Assembly (NCBI GenBank): GCA_016709675.1
Contig: JADJMH010000012.1
Span: forward strand, 62,001-126,000
Direction of reading: 5' to 3'
DNA: 64,000 nt
Origin: Candidatus Accumulibacter proximus
GTDB taxonomy: Bacteria > Pseudomonadota > Gammaproteobacteria > Burkholderiales > Rhodocyclaceae
The position numbers were made by a program, and so were the translations under genes. Of the stretch, positions 1 to 8,315 are shown one piece after another (within the stretch, counting starts at the first letter, position 1; each line of letters opens with the position of its first letter). The notes under the pieces are model-generated. The model was given only the letters and a program-made list of their open reading frames with translations. It did not search any database and was not told the DNA's origin.

Positions 1-451
1 CCTCGCCGTGCGCCGCCGAGATCGGCAGCGGCTGACCAAGGCCGAGTTCATGAAAATCGGCGACCACGATACCGTGGTTCATGCCTTCGGATTTGTTGAC
101 GGTCAGCAGGACGTTGCGGCCGGACTTGCGCAGCCGGTTGGCAATTTCCTTGTCCAGCGCCGTCACCCCGCTACGGCCGTCGACGACGAAAACCACCACA
201 TCGGCTTCATCAATCGCCTGTTCGGTCTGGCGCGCCATCTGGTGCATGATGCCGTCTTTGGCGAGCGGTTCGAAACCACCGGTATCGATCACCAGATAGG
301 GTTTGCTGCCGAGCCTTCCGTGACCGTAATGACGGTCACGCGTCAGCCCGGGAATGTCGGCCACCAGTGCGTCGCGCGTCCTGGTCAGCCGGTTGAAAAG
401 CGTTGACTTGCCGACATTGGGACGCCCGACGAGAACGATGCTCGGCTTCAC
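1..451 (-). CDS. der: GTPase Der (EngA), N-terminal part, cut by window edge
   Basis: Double-domain GTPase needed for 50S ribosome assembly. Only the first ~150 codons lie in the window; the 3' end runs off the left edge. The translation begins MKPSIVLVGRPNVGKST, giving the G1 P-loop, followed by an ADIPGLTRDR switch I region, DTGG (G3) and TVNKSEG (the NKxD-like G4 region). The start is a GTG at 451 that overlaps the TGA of bamB, so the two are translationally coupled. Last visible gene of the ispG-hisS-yfgM-bamB-der operon, an order common in beta- and gammaproteobacteria. Identity is clear; only the C-terminal GTPase and KH-like domains are unseen. Confidence 0.95.
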   Translation of the reverse strand, partial: MKPSIVLVGRPNVGKSTLFNRLTRTRDALVADIPGLTRDRHYGHGRLGSKPYLVIDTGGFEPLAKDGIMHQMARQTEQAIDEADVVVFVVDGRSGVTALDKEIANRLRKSGRNVLLTVNKSEGMNHGIVVADFHELGLGQPLPISAAHGE

Positions 452-1590
452 TGGGCCTCGATCGCGAGCACGCGTCCATTGGTCGTCTGAACCACCAGGC
501 TGCTGCCGAGGCGCTGCAAAGGTGCCTGAATCGCGCTGCCATCGGTCGGCAGGCGCGCAACGAAGGCGCCATCGTCACGACTCAGAAAGTGCACGATTCC
601 CTTGACATCACCAACGACCACCAGATTGCGCAGCGACTGCGGCGCCGTGAGCCGTCGGAGGAAAAGCTTGTCCTGCTTCCAGAGGCCTGCACCGCTCGCC
701 TTGTCGAGGGCGTGTACGGCGCCTTTGTCGTCAGAGACGTAAACGTAGCGGCTATCGATCGACAGACCGGCAGCGCTCGAGATGTCGCGCGACCACAGCA
801 GGTTGCCGTTGCCGAGGTCGAAACAGGCGACGCGCCCCTGGAAGGCGGCCGCACAGATCATGCGGCCATCGATCACCGGCGCACTGGTGACGTCGGCAAC
901 GCGATCGAGTTCAGTGGCGCCCTTCGGCAGGGCGACTGTCCCCTCCCAGAGCGGCGCGCCGTTTTCTGCACTCACCGCAATCAGCTTGCCACCGGGAAAG
1001 CCAGCAAAGACGTACTTCTCGATCACCACCGGGCTGGCCGTCACGCGCAGGGACAGCGGCGTGCTCGGACGTTGATAGAGCCACTTGCGCTTGCCGTTGG
1101 CCGGGTCGTAGGCGGCCAGGCGGTGATCGACACTACGCACGATCACCAGGCCAGCGCTGACCACCGGCGGGGCAACGATCTCGCTGCTGGCCTTGGCTTT
1201 CCACAACAGATTGCCGTCGGCCGTGGCGAAGGCCAGAACATCGCCCTTCGCCGTCCCGACGACCAGCATCCGCTCAGCTGCCCCGACGCCACCCGAGAGC
1301 GGCTGGTCGGCCTTTATTCTCCAGACCTGTTGGCCATCATCGAAACGGGCAATCGTGCCGTCCCTGGCTGCGACGTATACCGACGACGCCACCACGGCCG
1401 GAACAAAGGTATAGTCGCCGCCCTTGCCGACCCCTTCCTCCCAGAGCACACGCACGCCGGCCCTGGTCTCAATCGGCTGCAGTTCAGCCATCTTCGGCCC
1501 ACTGCTGGCAAAGGGATTCAGTGCGTCGAGCGTCGAGCAGCCGGCCAGCACCACCGACAGCACTGCCCCAGCAAGCAAGTGTCCCTTCAT
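448..1590 (-). CDS. bamB: Outer membrane assembly lipoprotein BamB
   Basis: Beta-propeller lipoprotein of the BAM complex, which folds outer-membrane beta-barrels; sits on the periplasmic face of the outer membrane with BamA. The N-terminus is a lipoprotein signal (MKGHLLAGAVLSVVLAGCS, lipobox LAGC), then repeated PQQ-like blades with AxDxxxG and LxW motifs along ~380 residues, the usual length. The ATG at 1590 overlaps the TGA of the upstream yfgM-like gene (ATGA); an in-frame TTG one codon earlier is less likely. Downstream it overlaps der. The neighbour order yfgM-bamB-der supports the call. Confidence 0.95.
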   Translation of the reverse strand: MKGHLLAGAVLSVVLAGCSTLDALNPFASSGPKMAELQPIETRAGVRVLWEEGVGKGGDYTFVPAVVASSVYVAARDGTIARFDDGQQVWRIKADQPLSGGVGAAERMLVVGTAKGDVLAFATADGNLLWKAKASSEIVAPPVVSAGLVIVRSVDHRLAAYDPANGKRKWLYQRPSTPLSLRVTASPVVIEKYVFAGFPGGKLIAVSAENGAPLWEGTVALPKGATELDRVADVTSAPVIDGRMICAAAFQGRVACFDLGNGNLLWSRDISSAAGLSIDSRYVYVSDDKGAVHALDKASGAGLWKQDKLFLRRLTAPQSLRNLVVVGDVKGIVHFLSRDDGAFVARLPTDGSAIQAPLQRLGSSLVVQTTNGRVLAIEAQ

Positions 1591-2270
1591 CAAGCGGACT
1601 CCCCGAGTGCGTCGAGTTTCACTTGCACCGACTCCCGGTAAGCGGCACTGGCCTGTCTGTTGGGCTGCGTATTCTTGCCGACCGACGCGCCTGCCTTGTC
1701 GAGACTGGCCAGTGCAGCCTGATACGCCGCCCGCGCCTCGGCGGTCTTGCCCTGGGCGGCAAGAATGTCGCCGCGGCCATCCGCAAAACGAGCAGCAAAG
1801 CCGGCGCTGGGCGTCCCGTCGAGGTGCTTCAGCGCCTCATCGTAGGCCTTTTCGTCAAGCAGCAGGGTGGCCAGACGCAAGCGCGCCAGGTCGCGCAGGT
1901 GATCCTTGCCATGTTCCACCACCCAGGCCAACTGCAGCTTGGCCGTCTTGACATCACCGGCATCAAACATCGCTCTGGCAGCGGTGAGCGCAGCCAGGGA
2001 GGCGTAGGCGGTCGAACCGAACTTCTCGATCAGTTCGCCGCTTGCCGCCTTGATGCGCTGCGAGTCGTTCTCGAGGACCGCTTTCTGCAGCACGCCATAG
2101 ACCATCGAGGCCTGCGCCGCCTGATTGCGCTGATACCAGTTCCAGCCCTGCCAGGCAACCACACCGATCGAGACAGCGGTCACGATGCCGGCCAGCAGAT
2201 TCCCGTACTGTTTCCACCACGCCTTGATTTCGGCGATCTGTTCCTGTTCTTCGAGGTCGTAAGTAGCCAT
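1590..2270 (-). CDS. YfgM-like membrane-anchored TPR protein
   Basis: Small inner-membrane protein with a short cytoplasmic N-terminus (ATYDLEEQEQIAEIKAWWK), one transmembrane helix at about residues 20-40 and a periplasmic TPR-like helical domain. The family (TPR_21, YfgM) acts as an ancillary partner of the SecYEG translocon and periplasmic chaperones. About 226 residues, the normal size. The start is set at the ATG at 2270, which shares one base with the hisS stop (TAATG); an upstream in-frame start would lie inside hisS. Middle gene of the hisS-yfgM-bamB-der block, which itself supports the assignment. Confidence 0.9.
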   Translation of the reverse strand: MATYDLEEQEQIAEIKAWWKQYGNLLAGIVTAVSIGVVAWQGWNWYQRNQAAQASMVYGVLQKAVLENDSQRIKAASGELIEKFGSTAYASLAALTAARAMFDAGDVKTAKLQLAWVVEHGKDHLRDLARLRLATLLLDEKAYDEALKHLDGTPSAGFAARFADGRGDILAAQGKTAEARAAYQAALASLDKAGASVGKNTQPNRQASAAYRESVQVKLDALGESA

Positions 2271-3568
2271 TACGATTCTTCCCAATCCAAAATAGAACTC
2301 ATGATTTCGTCGGCAACGCTGTCGACACTGACCCGCTTCTGTTCGTTTGGCTGCTCGCCAGTCGGCCGCAGCGGCTTGAGTGTCACCTCGCCGGCATTCG
2401 CCTCGTCGTCCCCGATGATCACGGCAAAGCTCGCACCCGAGGCGTCAGCCTTCTTCATCTGCGACTTGAAGCTGCCGCCGCCACAATGGAAAAGCACATC
2501 GATGCCCTGATCGCGCAGGCCCTCGGCAACCCGTGCCGCCAGGCGCGAAGCGGCTTGCCCCTGGTGCACGACATAGACATCGACGGGCTCCGCCCCCGCC
2601 TCGCCGCCGGCCTCGCGAATCAGCGCAATGAGCCGCTCGACGCCCATCGCGAAACCACAGGCCGGTGCCGGCTTGCCTCCCAGCTGCTGCACCAGGCCGT
2701 CGTAGCGCCCCCCTGCACAGACCGTCCCCTGCGCCCCAAGGCGATCGCTGACCCACTCGAAAACCGTCAGGTTGTAGTAGTCGAGACCGCGCACCAGGCG
2801 GGGATTGATCTCGAAAGGCTGGCCGGCGTCGCGCAGCACCTGCTGCACCCCCTCGAAATGCGCCAGCGATTCGGCGCCCAATTGATCGATCAGTTGCGGC
2901 GCGCCGAGGATCAGCTCCTGCAAGGCCGGGTTCTTGCTGTCGAGAATGCGCAGCGGGTTGCTGTACAGGCGCCGCCGGCCGTCGTCGTCGAGCATTTCGC
3001 TGTGCTGCTCGAAATAGCTGATCAGATCGGAGCGATGGCGCGCACGCTCGGCCGGTTGACCCAGCGTGTTGAGCTGCAGGGCAATGCCGTCGAGGCCAAG
3101 ATCATCCCACAGGCGTGCCCCCATCAGGATCTGTTCGGCATCGATGTCCGGACCGGGAAAACCGAGTGCCTCGACACCTACCTGGTAGAACTGCCGATAA
3201 CGGCCTTTCTGTGGTCGCTCGTGTCGGAACATCTGGCCCATGTAGTACAGTCGTTGTGGCTGCTGCGCAATCAGATTGTGCTGAATCACTGCGCGCACGC
3301 AGCCGGCGGTGCCCTCCGGTCGCAGCGTCAGCGGCTCGCCGTTGAGACTGTCGATGAAGGAGTACATCTCCTTCTCGACGATGTCGGTCACTTCGCCGAT
3401 GGCGCGCTTGAACAGCGGCGTCGGCTCGACGATCGGCAGGCGAATCGGCCGATAAGCGTAGCTCCTGAGCCACGAGCGGATGGTTTCCTCGAACCGCTCC
3501 CAGAATTCGGCCTCGTCCGGCAGGATGTCGTTCATTCCGCGGACCGACTGGATCTTTGGAGTCATCAT
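2270..3568 (-). CDS. hisS: Histidyl-tRNA synthetase
   Basis: Class II aminoacyl-tRNA synthetase that charges tRNA-His. 432 residues, the usual bacterial length. Visible motifs: the N-terminal KIQSVRGMNDILP segment, motif 2 (FRHERPQKGRYRQFYQ), the histidine-specific GLDYYNLTVFEW stretch, and motif 3 (PACGFAMGVERLI). A C-terminal anticodon-binding domain follows from about residue 330. The ATG at 3568 overlaps the ispG stop codon (TGATG), typical of this tightly packed operon. Essential gene; nothing unusual in its sequence. Confidence 0.97.
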   Translation of the reverse strand: MMTPKIQSVRGMNDILPDEAEFWERFEETIRSWLRSYAYRPIRLPIVEPTPLFKRAIGEVTDIVEKEMYSFIDSLNGEPLTLRPEGTAGCVRAVIQHNLIAQQPQRLYYMGQMFRHERPQKGRYRQFYQVGVEALGFPGPDIDAEQILMGARLWDDLGLDGIALQLNTLGQPAERARHRSDLISYFEQHSEMLDDDGRRRLYSNPLRILDSKNPALQELILGAPQLIDQLGAESLAHFEGVQQVLRDAGQPFEINPRLVRGLDYYNLTVFEWVSDRLGAQGTVCAGGRYDGLVQQLGGKPAPACGFAMGVERLIALIREAGGEAGAEPVDVYVVHQGQAASRLAARVAEGLRDQGIDVLFHCGGGSFKSQMKKADASGASFAVIIGDDEANAGEVTLKPLRPTGEQPNEQKRVSVDSVADEIMSSILDWEES

Positions 3569-4818
3569 CAGCCGGGAGACCTTCTCTGGTAGGTACGCGC
3601 GACGTAGGCATCAACGATGGCAGTAAACTCTTCCGCAATATGTTCGCCGCGCAGGGTGACGGTCTTGGCGCCATCCTCGAACACCGGCGCCGCCGGTGCT
3701 TCGCCGGTGCCCGGCAGGCTGATGCCGATATTGGCATGCTTGCTCTCGCCCGGCCCATTGACGACGCAGCCCATCACGGCCAGGGTCATGTTCTCGACGC
3801 CATCATGGTCAATGCGCCACTGCGGCATCCGCTGGCGCACGTGGTCCTGGATCGACTGCGCCAGCTCCTGAAAAAAAGTGCTGGTCGTCCGGCCGCAGCC
3901 CGGACAGGCGACGACCATTGGCGTGAAGGCGCGTAGACCCATGGTCTGCAGCATCTCCTGGGCGACAATGACCTCCTGGGTGCGCTGGCCGCCGGGTTCC
4001 GGGGTCAGCGAAACGCGTATGGTATCGCCGATACCCTCCTGCAGGAGGACCGCCATCGCTGCCGTCGACGCAACGATGCCTTTGGAACCCATGCCGGCCT
4101 CGGTCAGGCCAAGGTGCAAGGGGTAGTCACAGCGGCGCGACAACTCGCGATATATGGCAATCAAATCCTGCACGCCGGACACCTTGCACGACAGAATGAT
4201 CCGGTCCCCTGGCATGCCGAGTCCCTCGGCACGAGCGGCTGATTCGAGCGCCGAGACCACCATCGCTTCGCGCATCACCGCTATGGCATCGCGCGGCTCG
4301 GGGCAGCAGGCATTCTCGTCCATGATCCGTGCCAGCAGATCCTGGTCGAGGCTCCCCCAGTTCACACCGATGCGCACCGGCTTCTCGTGCCGGCAGGCAA
4401 TCTCGATCATCTGTGCAAACTGTTCGTCGCGCTTGCGGCCGTGTCCGACATTGCCCGGGTTGATACGGTACTTGGCCAGCCCCCGCGCGCAATCGGGGTG
4501 TTCGGCGAGCAGGCGATGACCGTTGTAATGAAAGTCGCCAATCAGCGGCACGTCGACACCCATGCGGCCAAGGTGCTCTCGAATCGGCGCCACGGCCGCC
4601 GCCGCTTCGGGCGTATTGACCGTGATCCGCACCAGCTCGGATCCGGCGCGCGCCAGCTCGGCACATTGAATCGCCGTCCTGACAACGTCGACGGTATCGG
4701 TATTGGTCATCGACTGGACGACCACCGGCGCATCGCCACCGACCATCACCTGGCCAACCCTGACCGAACGTGTGCGCCGACGGAATGTGCCCAACCCCGG
4801 ATTGCTCACCCCTTGCAT
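3568..4818 (-). CDS. ispG: (E)-4-hydroxy-3-methylbut-2-enyl-diphosphate synthase
   Basis: Iron-sulfur enzyme of the MEP isoprenoid pathway that converts MEcPP to HMBPP. 416 residues. Three cluster-binding cysteines are visible, two in VACPGCGRTTSTFF and one in VMGCVVNGPGES, the signature GcpE ends. The N-terminal barrel carries VQSMTNTDT and PLIGDFHYNG. The start ATG at 4818 follows the rodZ-like gene by 16 bp; the stop overlaps hisS. Its position between rodZ and hisS is conserved in many proteobacteria. Confidence 0.97.
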   Translation of the reverse strand: MQGVSNPGLGTFRRRTRSVRVGQVMVGGDAPVVVQSMTNTDTVDVVRTAIQCAELARAGSELVRITVNTPEAAAAVAPIREHLGRMGVDVPLIGDFHYNGHRLLAEHPDCARGLAKYRINPGNVGHGRKRDEQFAQMIEIACRHEKPVRIGVNWGSLDQDLLARIMDENACCPEPRDAIAVMREAMVVSALESAARAEGLGMPGDRIILSCKVSGVQDLIAIYRELSRRCDYPLHLGLTEAGMGSKGIVASTAAMAVLLQEGIGDTIRVSLTPEPGGQRTQEVIVAQEMLQTMGLRAFTPMVVACPGCGRTTSTFFQELAQSIQDHVRQRMPQWRIDHDGVENMTLAVMGCVVNGPGESKHANIGISLPGTGEAPAAPVFEDGAKTVTLRGEHIAEEFTAIVDAYVARTYQRRSPG

Positions 4819-4834
4819 ACCCCTCGCGACGCTC

Positions 4835-5749
4835 TCATTCGACCGTCAGCCGCGCGACTTCACCACTGCTATGCGGCGCCAGCTCGATGACCCTTCCCCG
4901 GTACTGGACGGTGACCTGCGTCGAGTTACCCACGACCAGTGAAAACGGCGGCTGCCCATCGACCTCACGCTGACTGCCCGCCGGGTTCAGGCCGGACACG
5001 AGAACCTGACCTCGGGCATCACGGATCTCGACCCAGGCAGGCTGGGCAAAGGAAAGCTTCAGGCCACCGCCGGCCACCGGTGCATCGGACAACACGGTTG
5101 CGTTCGGCGTTGAAAGCACGGTCACTGATTCTCCGGATCCGGCCGTTGGCGCAGCCAGCCTGCCTGGCGCTGGTTCTGACCTAGGCGCTGGTAGATTGTT
5201 CTCGACCGGCGCTGGTGCCGGCTTCCTATCGACCAGCGCCGCCAGCTTTGACTGCCAGAGGTCGGCTGGAATATAGAAGTAGGCCAGCACGGCCAGTCCG
5301 AGCAATGCCAACCCGGAAAGGACGGCAAGATAGTCCCGGCGCTCGACCCGCCGCCGGCCTGAATGAGGCAGGCTGGCAGTGGTTCCGGCCGACGCTTCGA
5401 GTTGCGCTTGTTGTGGAAGTTGTGCCGCATCCAGCCCGCGCATCAGGGCACCTGCATCGATGTTGAGCAGGCGCGCATAGTTACGAACGAAGCCCCGGAT
5501 CATGGTGTTGCCGGGCAAAGACTTCCAATCTTCCGCCTCCAGTGCCTCGACCTGCCGAGGACCCAGCTTGAGCGCCTGCGCAACCTCGGGTACGCTCATC
5601 TTGCGATCCTCGCGCGCGGCACGCAGCAGTTCACCGACGCCACCGGTTCTGGCGGTCGTCGCTTCACGGGTCGTTGCTTCCTCCTGGGATTGCCCCCCTG
5701 GTGGCAACCCTTGCCCTGCCGGCAAGGGAAACATCGATTGCTCACTCAT
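4835..5749 (-). CDS. RodZ-like helix-turn-helix membrane protein
   Basis: Cytoplasmic Xre-type helix-turn-helix at about residues 38-105 (VGELLRAAREDRKMSVPEVA), one transmembrane helix near 138-160, then a Pro/Ala-rich linker and a C-terminal periplasmic DUF4115 domain (AQPAWVEIRDARGQVL). This is the RodZ architecture; RodZ links MreB to the cell-wall elongation machinery. 304 residues. The chosen start at 5749 (MSEQSMFPLP) is the last of three ATGs spaced 11 bp apart in a tandem duplication just after the pilW stop. Lies between pilW and ispG, the standard rodZ context. Confidence 0.88.
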   Translation of the reverse strand: MSEQSMFPLPAGQGLPPGGQSQEEATTREATTARTGGVGELLRAAREDRKMSVPEVAQALKLGPRQVEALEAEDWKSLPGNTMIRGFVRNYARLLNIDAGALMRGLDAAQLPQQAQLEASAGTTASLPHSGRRRVERRDYLAVLSGLALLGLAVLAYFYIPADLWQSKLAALVDRKPAPAPVENNLPAPRSEPAPGRLAAPTAGSGESVTVLSTPNATVLSDAPVAGGGLKLSFAQPAWVEIRDARGQVLVSGLNPAGSQREVDGQPPFSLVVGNSTQVTVQYRGRVIELAPHSSGEVARLTVE

Positions 5750-5771
5750 TCTTCACTCATTCTTCACTCAT
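5739..5771 (-). repeat. Tandem 11-bp start-codon repeat at pilW/rodZ junction
   Basis: Read on the minus strand, the unit ATGAGTGAAGA occurs twice, followed by a third near-copy (ATGAGTGAGCA) that is the true rodZ start. The ATGs lie at 5771, 5760 and 5749. The first overlaps the pilW TGA at 5770-5768. Because 11 is not a multiple of 3, the two upstream ATGs encode only a four-residue peptide (MSEE) whose TGA overlaps the next ATG. Confidence 0.9.
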
Positions 5772-6571
5772 TCGACGTCGCCTCGCAGCAATTCCTGAGC
5801 CTCCCGCGAGAGCGGGAATCTATTCCGCAGCTGATTGGCATAGCGGGCCTCGGCCGGACGGTTACCAAGCCCACGCTCGACTCGCACGCCCAGCCAGAGT
5901 GCCTCGGCGCTCGGCTCGGTCCGGCGTAGCAGGTCCGCGAGTTGCTGCCTCGCCAGTTCCAGATGCCCGCGCTGGAAATTGATGCTTGCCAGCTGAACCA
6001 GTGCCTGCGGGTTGCCCGGCGCGATGCGCAGACTGTGCTGAACATAATTGTCGGCGGCAGCGAGGTCGCCCAGCTTGGCGTAACAGAGGCCGGCATTGAG
6101 ATAGGCCTTGTCGGGCGTCTCATACAACGGGTTCTTGATCGCTTTCTGAAGGAAGGAGATTCCTTCCTTTTCTCTGCCAATCTGGCAGAGAAACCAACCG
6201 TAGTTGTTGTTGATCTCGGGGTCGTTGGCGTCGAGACGCAAGGCCCGCCGAAAGTCCTGGTCGGCAAATGGGATTTCGCGCGCCTGGAAACCCGCCAGGC
6301 CACGCGTGCTGTAGGCCTTGGCATAACTGGGATCAATGTCGATGGCGATGGTCAGCTCTTCGAGCGCCACCGCCAGATTGTTGGCCTGCAAATACAGCGC
6401 CCCCAGTTCGGTGTGCAGCTTGGCACGCGTGCGGGCGTCGCGGGGCTTGCTCGGGCTGCGCGAGTCGGGCACTTCCTCGGTTTCCTTTGGCTTGCTGGGC
6501 GAGGAAAGCGGGAGCGATGAGCAGGCACCGAGGCACAGACACACCAGTACGGCGAGTGGTGCATTCCTCAT
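5768..6571 (-). CDS. pilW: Type IV pilus biogenesis/stability lipoprotein PilW (PilF)
   Basis: Outer-membrane lipoprotein that supports secretin assembly for type IV pili. The signal is MRNAPLAVLVCLCLGACSS with lipobox LGAC; the mature part is a stack of TPRs (AYSTRGLAGFQ, NDPEINNNYGWFLCQIGR, AYLNAGLCYAKLG), typical of TIGR02521. About 267 residues. The start at 6571 was preferred over longer in-frame extension because it gives the lipoprotein signal and overlaps the rlmN stop (ATGA). The order rlmN-pilW-rodZ-ispG is conserved in betaproteobacteria. Confidence 0.93.
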   Translation of the reverse strand: MRNAPLAVLVCLCLGACSSLPLSSPSKPKETEEVPDSRSPSKPRDARTRAKLHTELGALYLQANNLAVALEELTIAIDIDPSYAKAYSTRGLAGFQAREIPFADQDFRRALRLDANDPEINNNYGWFLCQIGREKEGISFLQKAIKNPLYETPDKAYLNAGLCYAKLGDLAAADNYVQHSLRIAPGNPQALVQLASINFQRGHLELARQQLADLLRRTEPSAEALWLGVRVERGLGNRPAEARYANQLRNRFPLSREAQELLRGDVE

Positions 6572-7686
6572 GTGCAGGCATCCTGACGATCGAGCTGAAG
6601 AACCAGCGTTCGCCGGCCCGTCCGCTGCGTCCTGTCGAGCACCTGTCCAGCCAGCTGACCACAGGCGGCATCGATGTCGTCGCCGCGCGTCTTGCGGGTT
6701 GTGGTCACCACCCCCGCCTCGAGCAGGACTTCGGCAAAACGGCGAATGCGGTAAGTCGGTGAGCGGCGGTACGGCGAACCGGGAAAGGGGTTGAAAGGGA
6801 TGAGGTTGAACTTGCATGGCACCGCGCGCGTCAGGGCCAGCAACTCGCGCGCCTGCGCATCGGCGTCATTGACCCCGTCAAGCATCACGTACTCGAAGGT
6901 GACAAAGTCGCGCGGTGCCTTCTCCAGATATCGCTGGCAGGCGGCCAGGAGCTCACGCAAGGGGTATTTTCGGTTGATCGGCACCAGTTGATCGCGCAAG
7001 CCGTCATTTGGCGCGTGCAGGGAAACCGCCAGCGCCACTGCACACTCGTCGCGCAGACGATCCATCGCCGGCACCAGGCCCGAGGTCGACACGGTGACCC
7101 GGCGGCGCGACAGACCATAGGCGTTGTCGTCGAGCATCAGGCGCAGCGCGGTCACCGTATTGTCGAGGTTGGCGAGCGGCTCACCCATGCCCATCAGGAC
7201 CACATTGCTGATCAGGCGCTCGCCGTTCGCCTCCGGCCCCTGCCAAGCGCCCAGCGCGTGCCTGACCTGCCATAACTGCCCGATGATCTCGGCGACGCTC
7301 AGATTGCGGTTGAAACCCTGCTTGCCGGTCGAGCAGAAGGAACAGTCGAGCGCGCAGCCGGCCTGCGTCGAAATGCACAGGGTGCCGCGTTCCTCTTCGG
7401 GAATGAAGACCGACTCCACGGCATTGCCGCCGCCGACATCGAACAGGAACTTGCGCGTGCCGTCGTCGGAAATCCGGTCCGAAATCACCGCCGGCGGCAC
7501 CACCATCGCCAGGCTGCCGAGCTCGTCACGCAGGCTCCTGGCGATGTCGGTCATGACCGCGAAATCAGCCTGCCCGCACCGATGCAGCCAGCGCAGCACC
7601 TGCCGGGCACGAAACGGCCTTTCGCCGTGCTCGGCGAAAAAGGCTGTCAGCCCGGCGGCATCGAGATCGAGCAGGTTGACCGTCAT
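6568..7686 (-). CDS. rlmN: Dual-specificity 23S rRNA/tRNA A2503/A37 methyltransferase RlmN
   Basis: Radical-SAM enzyme that methylates C2 of A2503 in 23S rRNA and A37 in some tRNAs. 372 residues. The CxxxCxxC cluster motif is C111, C115 and C118 (CALDCSFC); GEPLAN and VSLHAPNDGLRDQLVPINRKY match the family; the C-terminal cysteine near TTRKTRGDDIDAACGQL is the methyl-relay region. The start ATG at 7686 lies 19 bp downstream of ndk, and the stop overlaps pilW. Nothing irregular. Confidence 0.97.
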   Translation of the reverse strand: MTVNLLDLDAAGLTAFFAEHGERPFRARQVLRWLHRCGQADFAVMTDIARSLRDELGSLAMVVPPAVISDRISDDGTRKFLFDVGGGNAVESVFIPEEERGTLCISTQAGCALDCSFCSTGKQGFNRNLSVAEIIGQLWQVRHALGAWQGPEANGERLISNVVLMGMGEPLANLDNTVTALRLMLDDNAYGLSRRRVTVSTSGLVPAMDRLRDECAVALAVSLHAPNDGLRDQLVPINRKYPLRELLAACQRYLEKAPRDFVTFEYVMLDGVNDADAQARELLALTRAVPCKFNLIPFNPFPGSPYRRSPTYRIRRFAEVLLEAGVVTTTRKTRGDDIDAACGQLAGQVLDRTQRTGRRTLVLQLDRQDACT

Positions 7687-7705
7687 TTGCGCGTGCGGAT
7701 CCGAC

Positions 7706-8134
7706 CTAACGCCCGGAATAGACGTTCATCGCCGGGAAGAAGAAGGCGATTTCGACCTTCGCCGTATCCTCGCCGTCCGAACCATGCACGGCGTTGGCGT
7801 CGATCGACTCGGCGAAGTCGGCACGGATCGTTCCCGGCTCGGCCTTCTTCGGGTCGGTGGCACCCATCAGTTCACGGTTCTTGGCGATGGCGTTCTCGCC
7901 TTCGAGCACCTGGATCATCACCGGCCCCGAAATCATGAAGGAGACCAGATCCTTGAAAAAAGGGCGCTCCTTGTGCACAGCGTAAAAAGCGCCGGCTTCC
8001 TGCGGTGACAGCCAGGCCAGCTTGGCAGCGATCACCTTGAGGCCGTTGGTCTCAAAACGGGAGTAGATCTTGCCGATGACGTTCTTGGCAACTGCGTCGG
8101 GCTTGATGATGGAAAGGGTGCGTTCGATGGCCAT
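7706..8134 (-). CDS. ndk: Nucleoside diphosphate kinase
   Basis: Transfers the gamma phosphate between nucleoside triphosphates and diphosphates. 142 residues, the standard length. The N-terminal ERTLSIIKPDAV and the active-site H117 in NAVHGSD are present, as are the Kpn-loop residues around LMGATDP. First gene of the minus-strand housekeeping operon that continues with rlmN. The 180 bp upstream must carry the operon promoter and also hold the dct terminator. Confidence 0.97.
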   Translation of the reverse strand: MAIERTLSIIKPDAVAKNVIGKIYSRFETNGLKVIAAKLAWLSPQEAGAFYAVHKERPFFKDLVSFMISGPVMIQVLEGENAIAKNRELMGATDPKKAEPGTIRADFAESIDANAVHGSDGEDTAKVEIAFFFPAMNVYSGR

Positions 8135-8244
8135 GAGTTATTCTCCAAAAGGCGGTAGATCAAGAAAAACAACGACAAATCATATCGCTAGATACAAAAC
8201 CCAAGAATTATACCAAGACACGGCGAGGAATGCCGGCCTAGACG

Positions 8245-8290
8245 CAAAATGCAGAGCGCGCGTACGGGCTCCCCCGCACGCGCGCTCTGC
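8245..8290 (-). terminator. Strong hairpin terminator downstream of dctM
   Basis: A perfect 13-bp stem, GCAGAGCGCGCGT (8251-8263) with ACGCGCGCTCTGC (8278-8290), closes a 14-nt loop. Read on the minus strand it is followed by a short T stretch (CATTTTGCG). It lies 26 bp past the dctM stop, so it most likely ends the dctPQM transcript before ndk. Confidence 0.75.
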
Positions 8291-8315
8291 GCGAGCTGCA
8301 ACTGCCAGCCGCTGG

